Assembly: GCF_010731875.1 (NCBI RefSeq)
Contig: NZ_AP022595.1
Coordinates: 3,906,001 to 3,970,000, forward strand
DNA: 64,000 nt
From: Mycolicibacterium sarraceniae
Lineage (GTDB): Bacteria > Actinomycetota > Actinomycetes > Mycobacteriales > Mycobacteriaceae
Direction: 5' to 3'
A model generated the notes under the pieces. The model saw nothing but the letters and a program-made list of their open reading frames with translations, made no database searches and was not told where the DNA came from. A program made the position numbers and the translations under genes. Below, in pieces: positions 45,095-52,630 of the stretch; position 1 is the stretch's first letter; every line of letters starts with the position of its first letter.

Positions 45095-46662
45095 TGCAGC
45101 TGACGCTCGCCAACATCCTCGAGCTGCCATCGATTCGCGGTGGTGAGCCGGAGGTGGTGTGCACCGGGCCGATGGACCAACCGGTGCGCTGGGTCCACGT
45201 CAGCGATCTGGCCGACCTGTCTGGCCTGCTGACCGGCGGAGAGCTGGTGCTGACCACCGGCCAGGCACTGGCCGACCCGATTCGGCGCGACGCCTATCTG
45301 CCGGGGTTGGCCGACGCCGGCGCCGCCGGCGTGGTGGTGGAGCTCGGGCTGCACATCGATTCGCTGCCGGCCTCGGTTCGAGCCATCGGGACGGCGCTGT
45401 CTCTACCGGTGATCGTCCTGCACCGGCCGGTCCGATTCATCGACGTCACCGAAGAGGTGCACCGCAGGATCGTGGCCGACCAATACGCCGAGGTGGCATA
45501 CGGACAGCGGGTGCACGAGGAGTTCACCGCGCTGAGCATGCGCCGCGCCTCCGTCGACCAGATCGTCAGCGCCGCGGCCGAAATGCTCGACACCGCGGTC
45601 GTGCTCGAAGACCTCAACCGCCAGGTCCTGGCGTTCGACGGCTGGGGCATATCGGCCACGATTCTGCTGGCGGACTGGGAGCGTCGGTCGCGGCTGGCGA
45701 CTGCCGGCACCTGGACGGCCTGCCCGGTCGGCCCGTATCGCGAGGAATGGGGCCGGTTGATCGCCCCGCGAATCGACGCCGACGGGCGGGCACTGATGAC
45801 ACTGGAACGGGCTGCCCAGGCGCTGGCCCTGCACCGGATGGTCGAGCAGAACCGCAGTTCGCTCGAACTGCGCGCCCAAAGTGGGCTCATCGATGATCTG
45901 CGCCGCGGCCGGATCACCGACGAGGCGGAGGCGACCGCGCGGGCTCACGCGCTTGGATTACGGCCCGCACTGACGTATGTGCCGGTGGCGATCCGGCTCC
46001 GGGAGAACGCCGGCCACGATCAGGTCGTGATCGCGCAGCGGCGAGTGCGGACCCTCGACGCGATCATGCACACGGTGCGCGCCGCCGGCCACACCGGCCT
46101 GGCATCCACCCGCGATGACGGGCAGATCGACCTTGCGCTGGCACCCCAGCGGACCAGCACTCTGCAGGAGGTGTGTGCAGCGATCCGCCAATCGGTCCTC
46201 CGCCTGGACGGGGTCAGCGACTGCACGATCGGGCTGGGGCCGGAGTCCAGCAGGCTCGTCGACGCGGTCGGAGGCCTGCGCGAGGCAGGCCACGTTGCCG
46301 AGGTCGCGATGTCGATGCCGTTGCGCACCTTGGCATTTCATCGCGCCTCCGACGTCCGATTGCGCGGGCTGCTCGCGCTGATCCGTACCGATCCTCGCGT
46401 GCAGGCGTTCGCCGAGACGGAACTGGCCGGGCTGCTCGCGCATCGCGCCAAACACGGCGACGAAGCCTTCGACCTGCTGCGTCGCTTCTTGGCCGTCGGC
46501 GGTAACAAGGCTGAGCTGGCCAGGACAGTGCACATGTCGCGGCCCACGCTGTATTCGCGATTGGACGCCCTGGCCCGCATCGTCGGCCTGGACCTCGACG
46601 ACGCCGAGTCGCGAACCTCACTGCACGTCGCGATGCTGATCCTGAATCCGGCGGGGGAGTAG
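45094..46662 (+). CDS. PucR-family transcriptional regulator
   Basis: A 522-residue regulator. N-terminal PucR ligand domain (residues about 1-130, WVHVSDLADLSGLLTGGELV), a central GGDEF-like/CdaR region, and a C-terminal PucR-type helix-turn-helix (GNKAELARTVHMSRPTLYSR). Diverges from the mmsA-aminotransferase operon, so it is the probable activator of that pathway, responding to its amino-acid substrate. ATG 45094 has no leader ribosome site, consistent with a leaderless message. Confidence 0.88.
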   Translation: MQLTLANILELPSIRGGEPEVVCTGPMDQPVRWVHVSDLADLSGLLTGGELVLTTGQALADPIRRDAYLPGLADAGAAGVVVELGLHIDSLPASVRAIGTALSLPVIVLHRPVRFIDVTEEVHRRIVADQYAEVAYGQRVHEEFTALSMRRASVDQIVSAAAEMLDTAVVLEDLNRQVLAFDGWGISATILLADWERRSRLATAGTWTACPVGPYREEWGRLIAPRIDADGRALMTLERAAQALALHRMVEQNRSSLELRAQSGLIDDLRRGRITDEAEATARAHALGLRPALTYVPVAIRLRENAGHDQVVIAQRRVRTLDAIMHTVRAAGHTGLASTRDDGQIDLALAPQRTSTLQEVCAAIRQSVLRLDGVSDCTIGLGPESSRLVDAVGGLREAGHVAEVAMSMPLRTLAFHRASDVRLRGLLALIRTDPRVQAFAETELAGLLAHRAKHGDEAFDLLRRFLAVGGNKAELARTVHMSRPTLYSRLDALARIVGLDLDDAESRTSLHVAMLILNPAGE

Positions 46663-46807
46663 CGGTTCGCATCACGCCGGGTCGGCCGGGTCCTCGGCAT
46701 CGCGGCCAGAGACCCGATCGAGAACGCCAGGCCAGTGCGGGGTACCCGTCGCCGACACCGGACGCCGCTGAGCACTTGCCCAACCCCCGCCCATACACTG
46801 AGCCACT

Positions 46808-47587
46808 GTGGGCATTCTCGTTGGCTTCGCGCCGTGGATCGTCTATTGGGTACTAGTCGGCAACGTGCCGTTCGAGACGGCGGTGCTGGTCGCCCTCGGT
46901 ATCGCGGTCATCGGGCTGATTATCGGCCGCGCCAAGAAAGCGCCGGGCCTGACCTTTGAAATCGGTTCTGTCGCAACATTATCCGTGCTGGCGATCCTGA
47001 CTTTCGTCACCGATCAGTCGTTCAAGGAGCAATGGATGCAACCGCTGAGCAACGCGGGCATACTTTTGATCGCGTTGGTGGGCGCGCTGATCGGCAGACC
47101 GTTCGTGCGCGAGTTCGCCGCGGCTGGCCGGCCCGATGACATCGTCACGAGCGCGCTCTTCAAACGGATCACCACGCTGCTGACCTGGATCTGGGTCGCC
47201 GCGTTCGCCGGTATGACGGTGTCCTCGGTGATCCCGCCCATCGTGCAGGGTGACGCGACGATCCTCGACACCAAGACCCCGCTGTCATTCGTCTGCTACT
47301 GGGTCATTCCGTTCGCCTTCATGGGCCTGGCGGCGCTGGCGTCGCGCATCCTGCCCGACAAGATGACGCTGAGCGATGGTGGAGTACGCGAGACATCGTT
47401 CGTCGCGTACAGCGAGGCCGCCATCGATGAGCTGTATTACCTAGCCCAGGAGCACGCCAACCGCGAAGTGGGTGCCGGTAAAGAGGCCTACGACGTGAAG
47501 GTCGGCGGCATGGGGATGGCTCTCACCGGCGATGATTCCCGCAAGTCGTGGTCATCCACCTATCGGGTGCGGGACCGGCGGCGCTAA
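46808..47587 (+). CDS. Multi-pass membrane protein of unknown function
   Basis: A 259-residue protein with about six membrane helices (first: VGFAPWIVYWVLVGNVPF), followed by a soluble C-terminal part of 70 residues with KMTLSDGGVRETSF. GTG 46808 is the start. No known transporter motif. It stands alone on the plus strand between the PucR gene and the RipD-like gene. Confidence 0.65.
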   Translation: MGILVGFAPWIVYWVLVGNVPFETAVLVALGIAVIGLIIGRAKKAPGLTFEIGSVATLSVLAILTFVTDQSFKEQWMQPLSNAGILLIALVGALIGRPFVREFAAAGRPDDIVTSALFKRITTLLTWIWVAAFAGMTVSSVIPPIVQGDATILDTKTPLSFVCYWVIPFAFMGLAALASRILPDKMTLSDGGVRETSFVAYSEAAIDELYYLAQEHANREVGAGKEAYDVKVGGMGMALTGDDSRKSWSSTYRVRDRRR

Positions 47588-47739
47588 CGACCCCGGCATC
47601 GGTTGCTCGAGCCCGTGGCTGATCACAACCAAACGGGCAAGGATGCACACCACTTCGGACTCTGTTACATCACGGTTTGACTAAAAGCCCTGGTCGGCTT
47701 CGAAGGCTGGTCAGCGACTGTCCGCTGTTTGCTGTAGAA

Positions 47740-47766
47740 GTTACAGAAGTGACCTCTGTGAACAGA
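47740..47766 (+). promoter_or_regulatory. Three phased 9-bp GT-rich repeats upstream of RipD-like gene
   Basis: GTTACAGAA, GTGACCTCT and GTGAACAGA follow one another without gaps, each beginning GT(T/G)A. Such phased direct repeats resemble MtrA-type response-regulator boxes in mycobacterial cell-wall gene promoters. The assignment is inference from pattern and from the target gene class. Confidence 0.3.
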
Positions 47767-47803
47767 ATGGGGTTTTTGCCCAGAGGTGTCCTGAAAGGTG
47801 GAA

Positions 47804-48310
47804 ATGAAGATGATGAAGCGCCTGTACGCTATCGCACTCGGAGTGGTGATGATGCTGGGTCTGCCGGGTCTGCTCGCCCCGGTGGCAACTGCCGCACCGG
47901 CCGGCCCGGTGAGCCGTGATCAATACGTCCAGCTGGTGATCCAGCGCGGACTCGCCCAGCGCGGCGTGCCGTATGCGTGGGCCGGCGGCGACATCAACGG
48001 GCCCACCCTGGGCAAGGGCCAGAGTGCGGCCGTGGTCGGGTTCGACTCCTCGGGTCTGATCCAGTACGTCTACGCCGGTGTCGGTGCCAAACTGCCGCGC
48101 TCCTCGGGCGATATGTACAAAGTGGGCCAGCGCGTCACCCCCGACCAGGCGCTGCCCGGTGACCTGATCTTCTACGGACCCGACGGCACCCAGAGCGTCT
48201 CGATGTTCCTCGGCAACAATCAGATGCTCGAGGTCACCGACACCGTCGTGGCGGTCTCTGCGGTGCGCGCCAAGGACATGGCTCCCTATCTGGTCCGCGT
48301 CATCGCTTAA
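47804..48310 (+). CDS. Secreted NlpC/P60-like protein without catalytic residues (RipD-like)
   Basis: A 168-residue protein with a signal peptide (cleavage near ATAAPAG) and one NlpC/P60 fold. Where active enzymes have FDCSGL this one has FDSSGL (Ser 82), and the histidine of the next strand is Ser 131 (SVSMFLGNN). It therefore cannot be a peptidoglycan hydrolase. M. tuberculosis RipD is also an inactive P60 protein (Ala/Ser) that binds peptidoglycan. ATG 47804 follows an AAAGGTGG site; the GTG at 47798 overlaps it. Confidence 0.82.
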   Translation: MKMMKRLYAIALGVVMMLGLPGLLAPVATAAPAGPVSRDQYVQLVIQRGLAQRGVPYAWAGGDINGPTLGKGQSAAVVGFDSSGLIQYVYAGVGAKLPRSSGDMYKVGQRVTPDQALPGDLIFYGPDGTQSVSMFLGNNQMLEVTDTVVAVSAVRAKDMAPYLVRVIA

Positions 48311-48330
48311 CACGTCAGCCCAAAAAGTCA

Positions 48331-48373
48331 GGGTGCGCCGTTCATCGTCTCCACGATGAGCGGCACACCCTTT
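48331..48373 (+). terminator. Strong stem-loop terminator after the RipD-like gene
   Basis: An 18-bp stem (GGGTGCGCCGTTCATCGT with its complement, one mismatch and one G-T pair) closes a CTCC loop and is followed by TTT. It lies 20 bp after the stop codon. Confidence 0.8.
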
Positions 48374-48480
48374 CGGTGTACGCAGAATTCATCAGAGTTA
48401 TCAGAATTGTTGGCGCACAACACAACGCCACACCACTGCACCATCAACCATCCGGCTCTCGCGGGACGGATCCGGCCGGG

Positions 48481-48771
48481 TTAGGCGCAGTCGGTGCAGG
48501 TCATGCTCGACGCGTCAGCCAGCCGGCTGCGGTGGTGAACCAGAAAGCAGCTGGTGCACGTGAACTCATCAGCCTGCTTGGGGATCACCCGAACCGTGAG
48601 CTCCTCGTCAGACAGGTCCGCACCGGGCAGCTCGAAAGAATCGGCAGCTTCAGCCTCGTCAACATCGATCACGGCTGTCGCCGTGTCCTTGCGCCGCCCC
48701 GCCAGATCTTCCAGCGACTCTTCCTCAGGCTCGGCCTGAGACCGGCGAGGGGCGTCATAATCAACGGTCAT
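48481..48771 (-). CDS. DUF4193 zinc-finger-type protein
   Basis: A 96-residue protein of the mycobacterial DUF4193 family, close to M. tuberculosis Rv2699c. The acidic middle (FELPGADLSDEELTVRVIPK) is conserved and the C-terminus carries two cysteine pairs (CTSC and CTDC) that should bind zinc. Function unknown; the family is found across actinobacteria. The frame is open 14 codons further upstream, but ATG 48771 matches the known N-terminus (TVDYDAPRR). Confidence 0.87.
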   Translation of the reverse strand: MTVDYDAPRRSQAEPEEESLEDLAGRRKDTATAVIDVDEAEAADSFELPGADLSDEELTVRVIPKQADEFTCTSCFLVHHRSRLADASSMTCTDCA

Positions 48772-48944
48772 GGTCCGTGCCTTTCGTTCCATCCGCACTC
48801 GACGTCGCGTCAACGCAGTCGAATGCGGGTTTGTTCCCGTAGCCGGTCTTGGCTAAACACCGTCGTTGTGCACTGGCTGAGTTGTTGCCACAACCTGGCC
48901 AGCACTGTCGCATTCCCATGCCATAGGAACGCAAGAGTACGGCG

Positions 48945-49730
48945 TTAGGTTCGCCAGAGTGATTCCTGGGCGACACTGGCGATCAGGGTACCGTCACCGC
49001 GGTGAATTGACCCGCGCGCCAAGCCCCGCGCGTCGCTGTGACTTACCGCAGAGGCGTCGTACAAATGCCAATGAGAGGGGTCGGTGGGCCGGTGCAACCA
49101 GAGGGCGTGGTCGAGGCTGGCCGCACCCCCAGGACTGGGGCGGCCACCGTCCGGTGGTCGCGCCGAGGACACCAGACCTAGGTCAGAGATGAATGTCAGT
49201 GCGCAGGCCCGCAATATCGAATCGTCCTCGATCGGCTCGCGGGTCCGAAACCAGAACGGCTGGACCGGCCAGTCGTCGTGACCATGGTGTCCGGGCGCGA
49301 CCCGGATGTCGAAGTGATCGGCCCACCGCACTGGCAGCGTTGTGACGATTGTCGCGTCCGATAATTCGACCGCGAGCGGGTCCGGGCGCTGCCAGTCGGT
49401 GGTGGTCTCCGGCAGGTGGAACGACGCCATCATCTCGAAGATCGCGGTGCCGTCCTGCACTGCGGTGACTCGACGGGTGTTGAAAGAGCGGCCGTCGCGC
49501 GTGATTTCCACGGTGAACTCGATATCGACACCGATCCGTCCGCCTTTGATGAAGTAGGCGTGCAGCGATTGCGGCAGTCGACCGGAGTCGACGGTGGCGG
49601 CAGCGGCAGCCAGCGCCTGCGCTGCGATCAACCCGCCGTACAACCGGGGGCCGACCCCGGATGTTGCCGAGGTATGAAAGGTCTGCCCATGGCGGTCGAG
49701 CCGGACCAAGTCCGCGATCCAGCTCGGCAT
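48945..49730 (-). CDS. Acyl-CoA thioesterase II (TesB-like)
   Basis: A 261-residue double-hotdog thioesterase. N-terminal hotdog motif YGGLIAAQALAAAAATV and AYFIKGGRIGVDIEF; C-terminal hotdog SLDHALWLHRPTDPSHWHLY, with the aspartate in that motif being catalytic in TesB. It hydrolyses medium- to long-chain acyl-CoA. Divergent from the secreted PheC-like gene across 60 bp, so they share a control region though not an obvious pathway. Confidence 0.87.
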   Translation of the reverse strand: MPSWIADLVRLDRHGQTFHTSATSGVGPRLYGGLIAAQALAAAAATVDSGRLPQSLHAYFIKGGRIGVDIEFTVEITRDGRSFNTRRVTAVQDGTAIFEMMASFHLPETTTDWQRPDPLAVELSDATIVTTLPVRWADHFDIRVAPGHHGHDDWPVQPFWFRTREPIEDDSILRACALTFISDLGLVSSARPPDGGRPSPGGAASLDHALWLHRPTDPSHWHLYDASAVSHSDARGLARGSIHRGDGTLIASVAQESLWRT

Positions 49731-49790
49731 GGTCTCCCCGCGGTTGTGGTGGTCGAAATCGCACTCACCATAACCGCATAGAGTGCAGTG

Positions 49791-50609
49791 ATGGATCGCG
49801 GGTGCACGAACCGCATGGGGCCGTTGAGCTTTGGCGCACTCGCTCTCGTTGCGGCCATCGCGACGTCCGGCACCCTCGCGCCATCGGCCGGGGCAGCCGG
49901 CGACCCGGCCGCCCTGAAAATCTGCACCACCGGCGATTACCCACCGCTGACCTACCGTGACCCGTCAACCGGGCGCTACAGCGGAGTCGACATCGACATG
50001 GCCCATGATCTGGCTGATCACCTTGGCCGAACACCGGTGTTCGTGGCCAGCACCTGGCCGACGCTGATGGCGAATGTGACCGCACCCGGAATGTGCGATA
50101 TTGCGATGGGCGGGATCACCGACACTCCGGAACGGCGTCGCAGCGCTGACGTCACCGAGCCATATCTGTCCAGCGGAAAGACACCGGTGGTGGCCGCGGC
50201 CAACGCTGGCCGCTTCTCGTCGATCGAGGACATCGACCAGCCGGGCGTGCGGGTGATCGAGAACAGCGGCGGCACCAACGAACAGTTCGCCCGCAAGAAC
50301 TTCCCGACCGCTCAGATCACGATCTGGCCGGATAACACCACGATCTTCGATCAGCTCGCGGCGGGCAATGCCGACGTGATGGTCACTGATGCGGTGGAGG
50401 CGATCTATCAGTCTTCGCTGCACCCGGAATTGGTGGCGCAGCACCCGGAGCAGCCGTTCACCTCGGAGGTCAAGGCCTACCTGCTGCCCGCCGGCAGCCC
50501 GATCGCCGGCGAGGCGAATGCGTGGCTGGCGGGCGCGCTCAGCGACGGAACGTTCGCCGGGATCTACCAGCGCTGGCTGCACACACCAGCGCCCGAGGCG
50601 CCACGGTAG
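49791..50609 (+). CDS. Exported cyclohexadienyl dehydratase-like protein (PheC/SBP family 3)
   Basis: About 272 residues with an N-terminal signal segment (LSFGALALVAAIATSG). The body is a periplasmic-binding-protein fold. It resembles PheC of Pseudomonas: CTTGDYPPLTYRDPSTGRYS, MGGITDTPERRRSADVTEPY, NSGGTNEQFAR and VTDAVEAIY. PheC turns prephenate or arogenate into phenylpyruvate or phenylalanine outside the cytoplasm. The alternative is an amino-acid-binding protein; no ABC permease is nearby, which favours the enzyme. Confidence 0.75.
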   Translation: MDRGCTNRMGPLSFGALALVAAIATSGTLAPSAGAAGDPAALKICTTGDYPPLTYRDPSTGRYSGVDIDMAHDLADHLGRTPVFVASTWPTLMANVTAPGMCDIAMGGITDTPERRRSADVTEPYLSSGKTPVVAAANAGRFSSIEDIDQPGVRVIENSGGTNEQFARKNFPTAQITIWPDNTTIFDQLAAGNADVMVTDAVEAIYQSSLHPELVAQHPEQPFTSEVKAYLLPAGSPIAGEANAWLAGALSDGTFAGIYQRWLHTPAPEAPR

Positions 50610-50614
50610 ACAGA

Positions 50615-51263
50615 CTCACCGGCCTCGCCACCGGGGCTTGCGCTTGTCCCGCCACGCCTGGAGGCCTTCGGTGACATCCTCGGTGACGCCGGCCACCTTG
50701 CGCATCACCTCACCGAAGCGCACCGACTCGATCCAACCCATATCGGCGGTTCGCCAGGCCACCTCCTTGGTGGCTCGCTGTGCCCGCGGTGCGGCCTCGG
50801 TCAGGGTCTTGGCCCACGCCCGCGCCTCTGCTTGCAGGTCCTCGAATGGTGGGGACCCCCAGCGTCACCTCGGGGTAATGAAATGTGGCCTCGGTCGAGG
50901 CAATCAGAAAGTCGCAGAACAGGACTCCGGTCAGTCCGTAGCCAACGCACGGCCGTGCACAGCGGCTATCGTCGGCTTGAACAACTCCATGCCGGATTCG
51001 AAGCTGTTGATGGTCGGCTTCTCCCAGAAAGTGCCGCCGAAGGTGCCGACCGATCCTTCGCCGTCCTTGAGATCACCGCCCGCGCAGAAGACGTCGCCGG
51101 TGGCCGTCAGGATCCCGACCTAGGCCGCCTCCTCGTCGCGGAACCGGTCCCACGCGGCGTTGATCTCCCGCCGTAGCGGGCCATTGATGGCATTGCGCGC
51201 CTCGGGGCGGTTGAGCGTGATCGTGGCGACGTGATCGGTCAGCTGGTAGGTGACGAGGCTCAT
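50615..51263 (-). pseudogene. Enoyl-CoA hydratase/isomerase pseudogene
   Basis: Begins MSLVTYQLTDHVATITLNRP and RNAINGPLRREINAAWDRF, then a TAG where crotonases keep a residue (commonly W or V) before VGILTATGDVFCAGGDL, the oxyanion/acyl-CoA site. Around 50945 the reading frame changes (after AAVHGRALA), continuing as CDFLIASTEATFHYPEVTLG. A third frame gives the C-terminus QRATKEVAWRTADMGW to KRKPRWRGR. About 150 bp of the expected middle is missing. Confidence 0.88.
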
Positions 51264-51327
51264 TTCTGCACTCTAATGACGCCAGTGCCGAGGTTGCCCC
51301 CGACGCGACCTCGACACTGGACGGCTT

Positions 51328-52182
51328 TTAGCCGCGTCCGCTGATCTCCATCCGGGCCGCGGGGTTGGCCATCGCGGTGACCATGCTGGTGCCGAATGCG
51401 CCGTCGTCGTCGAACAGGGTGGCGCTGCCCACCGACACCCCGTTCTCGGAGAACTGGGTGTCGGCCTGCACGCCGATGAACACGCCATGGGGCGGCCGTG
51501 TCAGTGCCACCGTCAGGTCGCCGTTGACGTAGCCGATTCCGCCGGCCCCCAAATCGGTTACCAGATTGGCGGCCGCCTCGGCGACGACTGCGGAGCGGAC
51601 GAATGGCGTGGCGGGCAGGCCCGCCACCGCGTCGAGGCCGCCGTAGTAGGCACGCTTGCGTCCAGTGCTGTGGTTCCGTGCGCCCATTGGGTTCCAACCG
51701 GTTCGGTCACCGCCGACGTACAGCGGATGGTTCTCGGCCTTCTCCCCGCCCTCCGGCGCGATGACGCTCATCGCCGATTCCCACTGATCGTCCACCGCTG
51801 CGGGAGTCTGGCGGTACTGCAACAGCGTTGCCCGCGCCACGATCCAGTCGTCCTGGATGATGTCGCATTCGGCCGTCCGCATCCGGTGGCCGTGCCGAAT
51901 CAGCCGGGTCTGGGTGTAGGTCGGGACGGCGCGGGCTGGTTTGAGCAGATCGAGGGTCAGCCGGGCGGGCAGGTATCCGATCGCGCCGTACTTGCGTTCC
52001 AGCGCCGACGCCGCGAGGCCGGCGATCGCCTGACCGCTGAGCACGCCGTCGCTCCAGGAGGCCGCGGCCGACCTCGTCGGCCGGAAACTCCCGTTCGCCT
52101 GCTGCACGAAATAGGCGGGGCGGATGCCGATCGCGCTGGACGCCGCTGCCGTGCGTTCCGACAAATCCATGCTGCTGTTCAT
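51328..52182 (-). CDS. Thioesterase-superfamily (double hotdog) protein
   Basis: About 284 residues. The N-terminal half has WSDGVLSGQAIAGLAASALE and RLTLDLLKPARAVP; the C-terminal half has DLTVALTRPPHGVFIGVQAD. This is the acyl-CoA-thioesterase-like double-hotdog layout common in mycobacteria. ATG 52182 has an AAAGGA site 8 nt upstream, while the ATG at 52191 overlaps that site. Follows the broken hydratase in order but not on a shared transcript with anything else obvious. Substrate unknown. Confidence 0.7.
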   Translation of the reverse strand: MNSSMDLSERTAAASSAIGIRPAYFVQQANGSFRPTRSAAASWSDGVLSGQAIAGLAASALERKYGAIGYLPARLTLDLLKPARAVPTYTQTRLIRHGHRMRTAECDIIQDDWIVARATLLQYRQTPAAVDDQWESAMSVIAPEGGEKAENHPLYVGGDRTGWNPMGARNHSTGRKRAYYGGLDAVAGLPATPFVRSAVVAEAAANLVTDLGAGGIGYVNGDLTVALTRPPHGVFIGVQADTQFSENGVSVGSATLFDDDGAFGTSMVTAMANPAARMEISGRG

Positions 52183-52630
52183 CGTTGCCATCCTTTAGTT
52201 GAGGGGAGCCGCCGCTTGCTTGACGGCTCACCAGGCAACTATGACCCGCGGCGAGGCAGGAAACTGTCCACCGATCAGCTGGAATAGCGGATGAATCAGA
52301 GGTCCACCGATTGGGGGACAACGGTGTGCGAGTAAGGATTGGAGTCGAGGGCGAGCGGCGGAAAGCCGTTGTCGCAGTTCACTTTCAGCGATAACACCCC
52401 GGGTTGGCAGCGAATGCGTCAGTGCGACAAGCCACCTGGCGGCGCCACCGCACAAGCCGCCGAGGGTGATTGGGGGTTCGATACCACCCGGGGGAGTCAC
52501 CGAGAATCGGACGGGGATAGCACGAGCACAACGCGCAGACGATCACGTTGTGCACGGTGGGGGTGTCCTCGAAGGATCTGGAAGGCGGTGAAATTGCTTG
52601 GCGTACCGAAACCGGTGGGCTTCAGCCGGA
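52183..52630. other. 448-bp intergenic region with no gene seen
   Basis: Between the thioesterase-like gene and the end of tex. Reading frames here lack codon bias or recognisable motifs. A GGGGGTTCGATACC stretch near 52465 resembles a tRNA T-arm but its stem is mismatched and no acceptor partner lies upstream. The region may hold promoter or terminator signals only. Confidence 0.6.

Noticed and set aside
47588..47803. Possible ydaO (c-di-AMP) riboswitch upstream of the RipD-like gene, as occurs before some mycobacterial rpf genes
   Set aside because: The conserved ydaO core sequences are not present.
52455..52500. T-arm-like GGGGGTTCGATACC suggesting a tRNA or tmRNA 3' end
   Set aside because: The T stem has a mismatch, no matching acceptor strand lies about 70 bp upstream, and no anticodon arm is visible.
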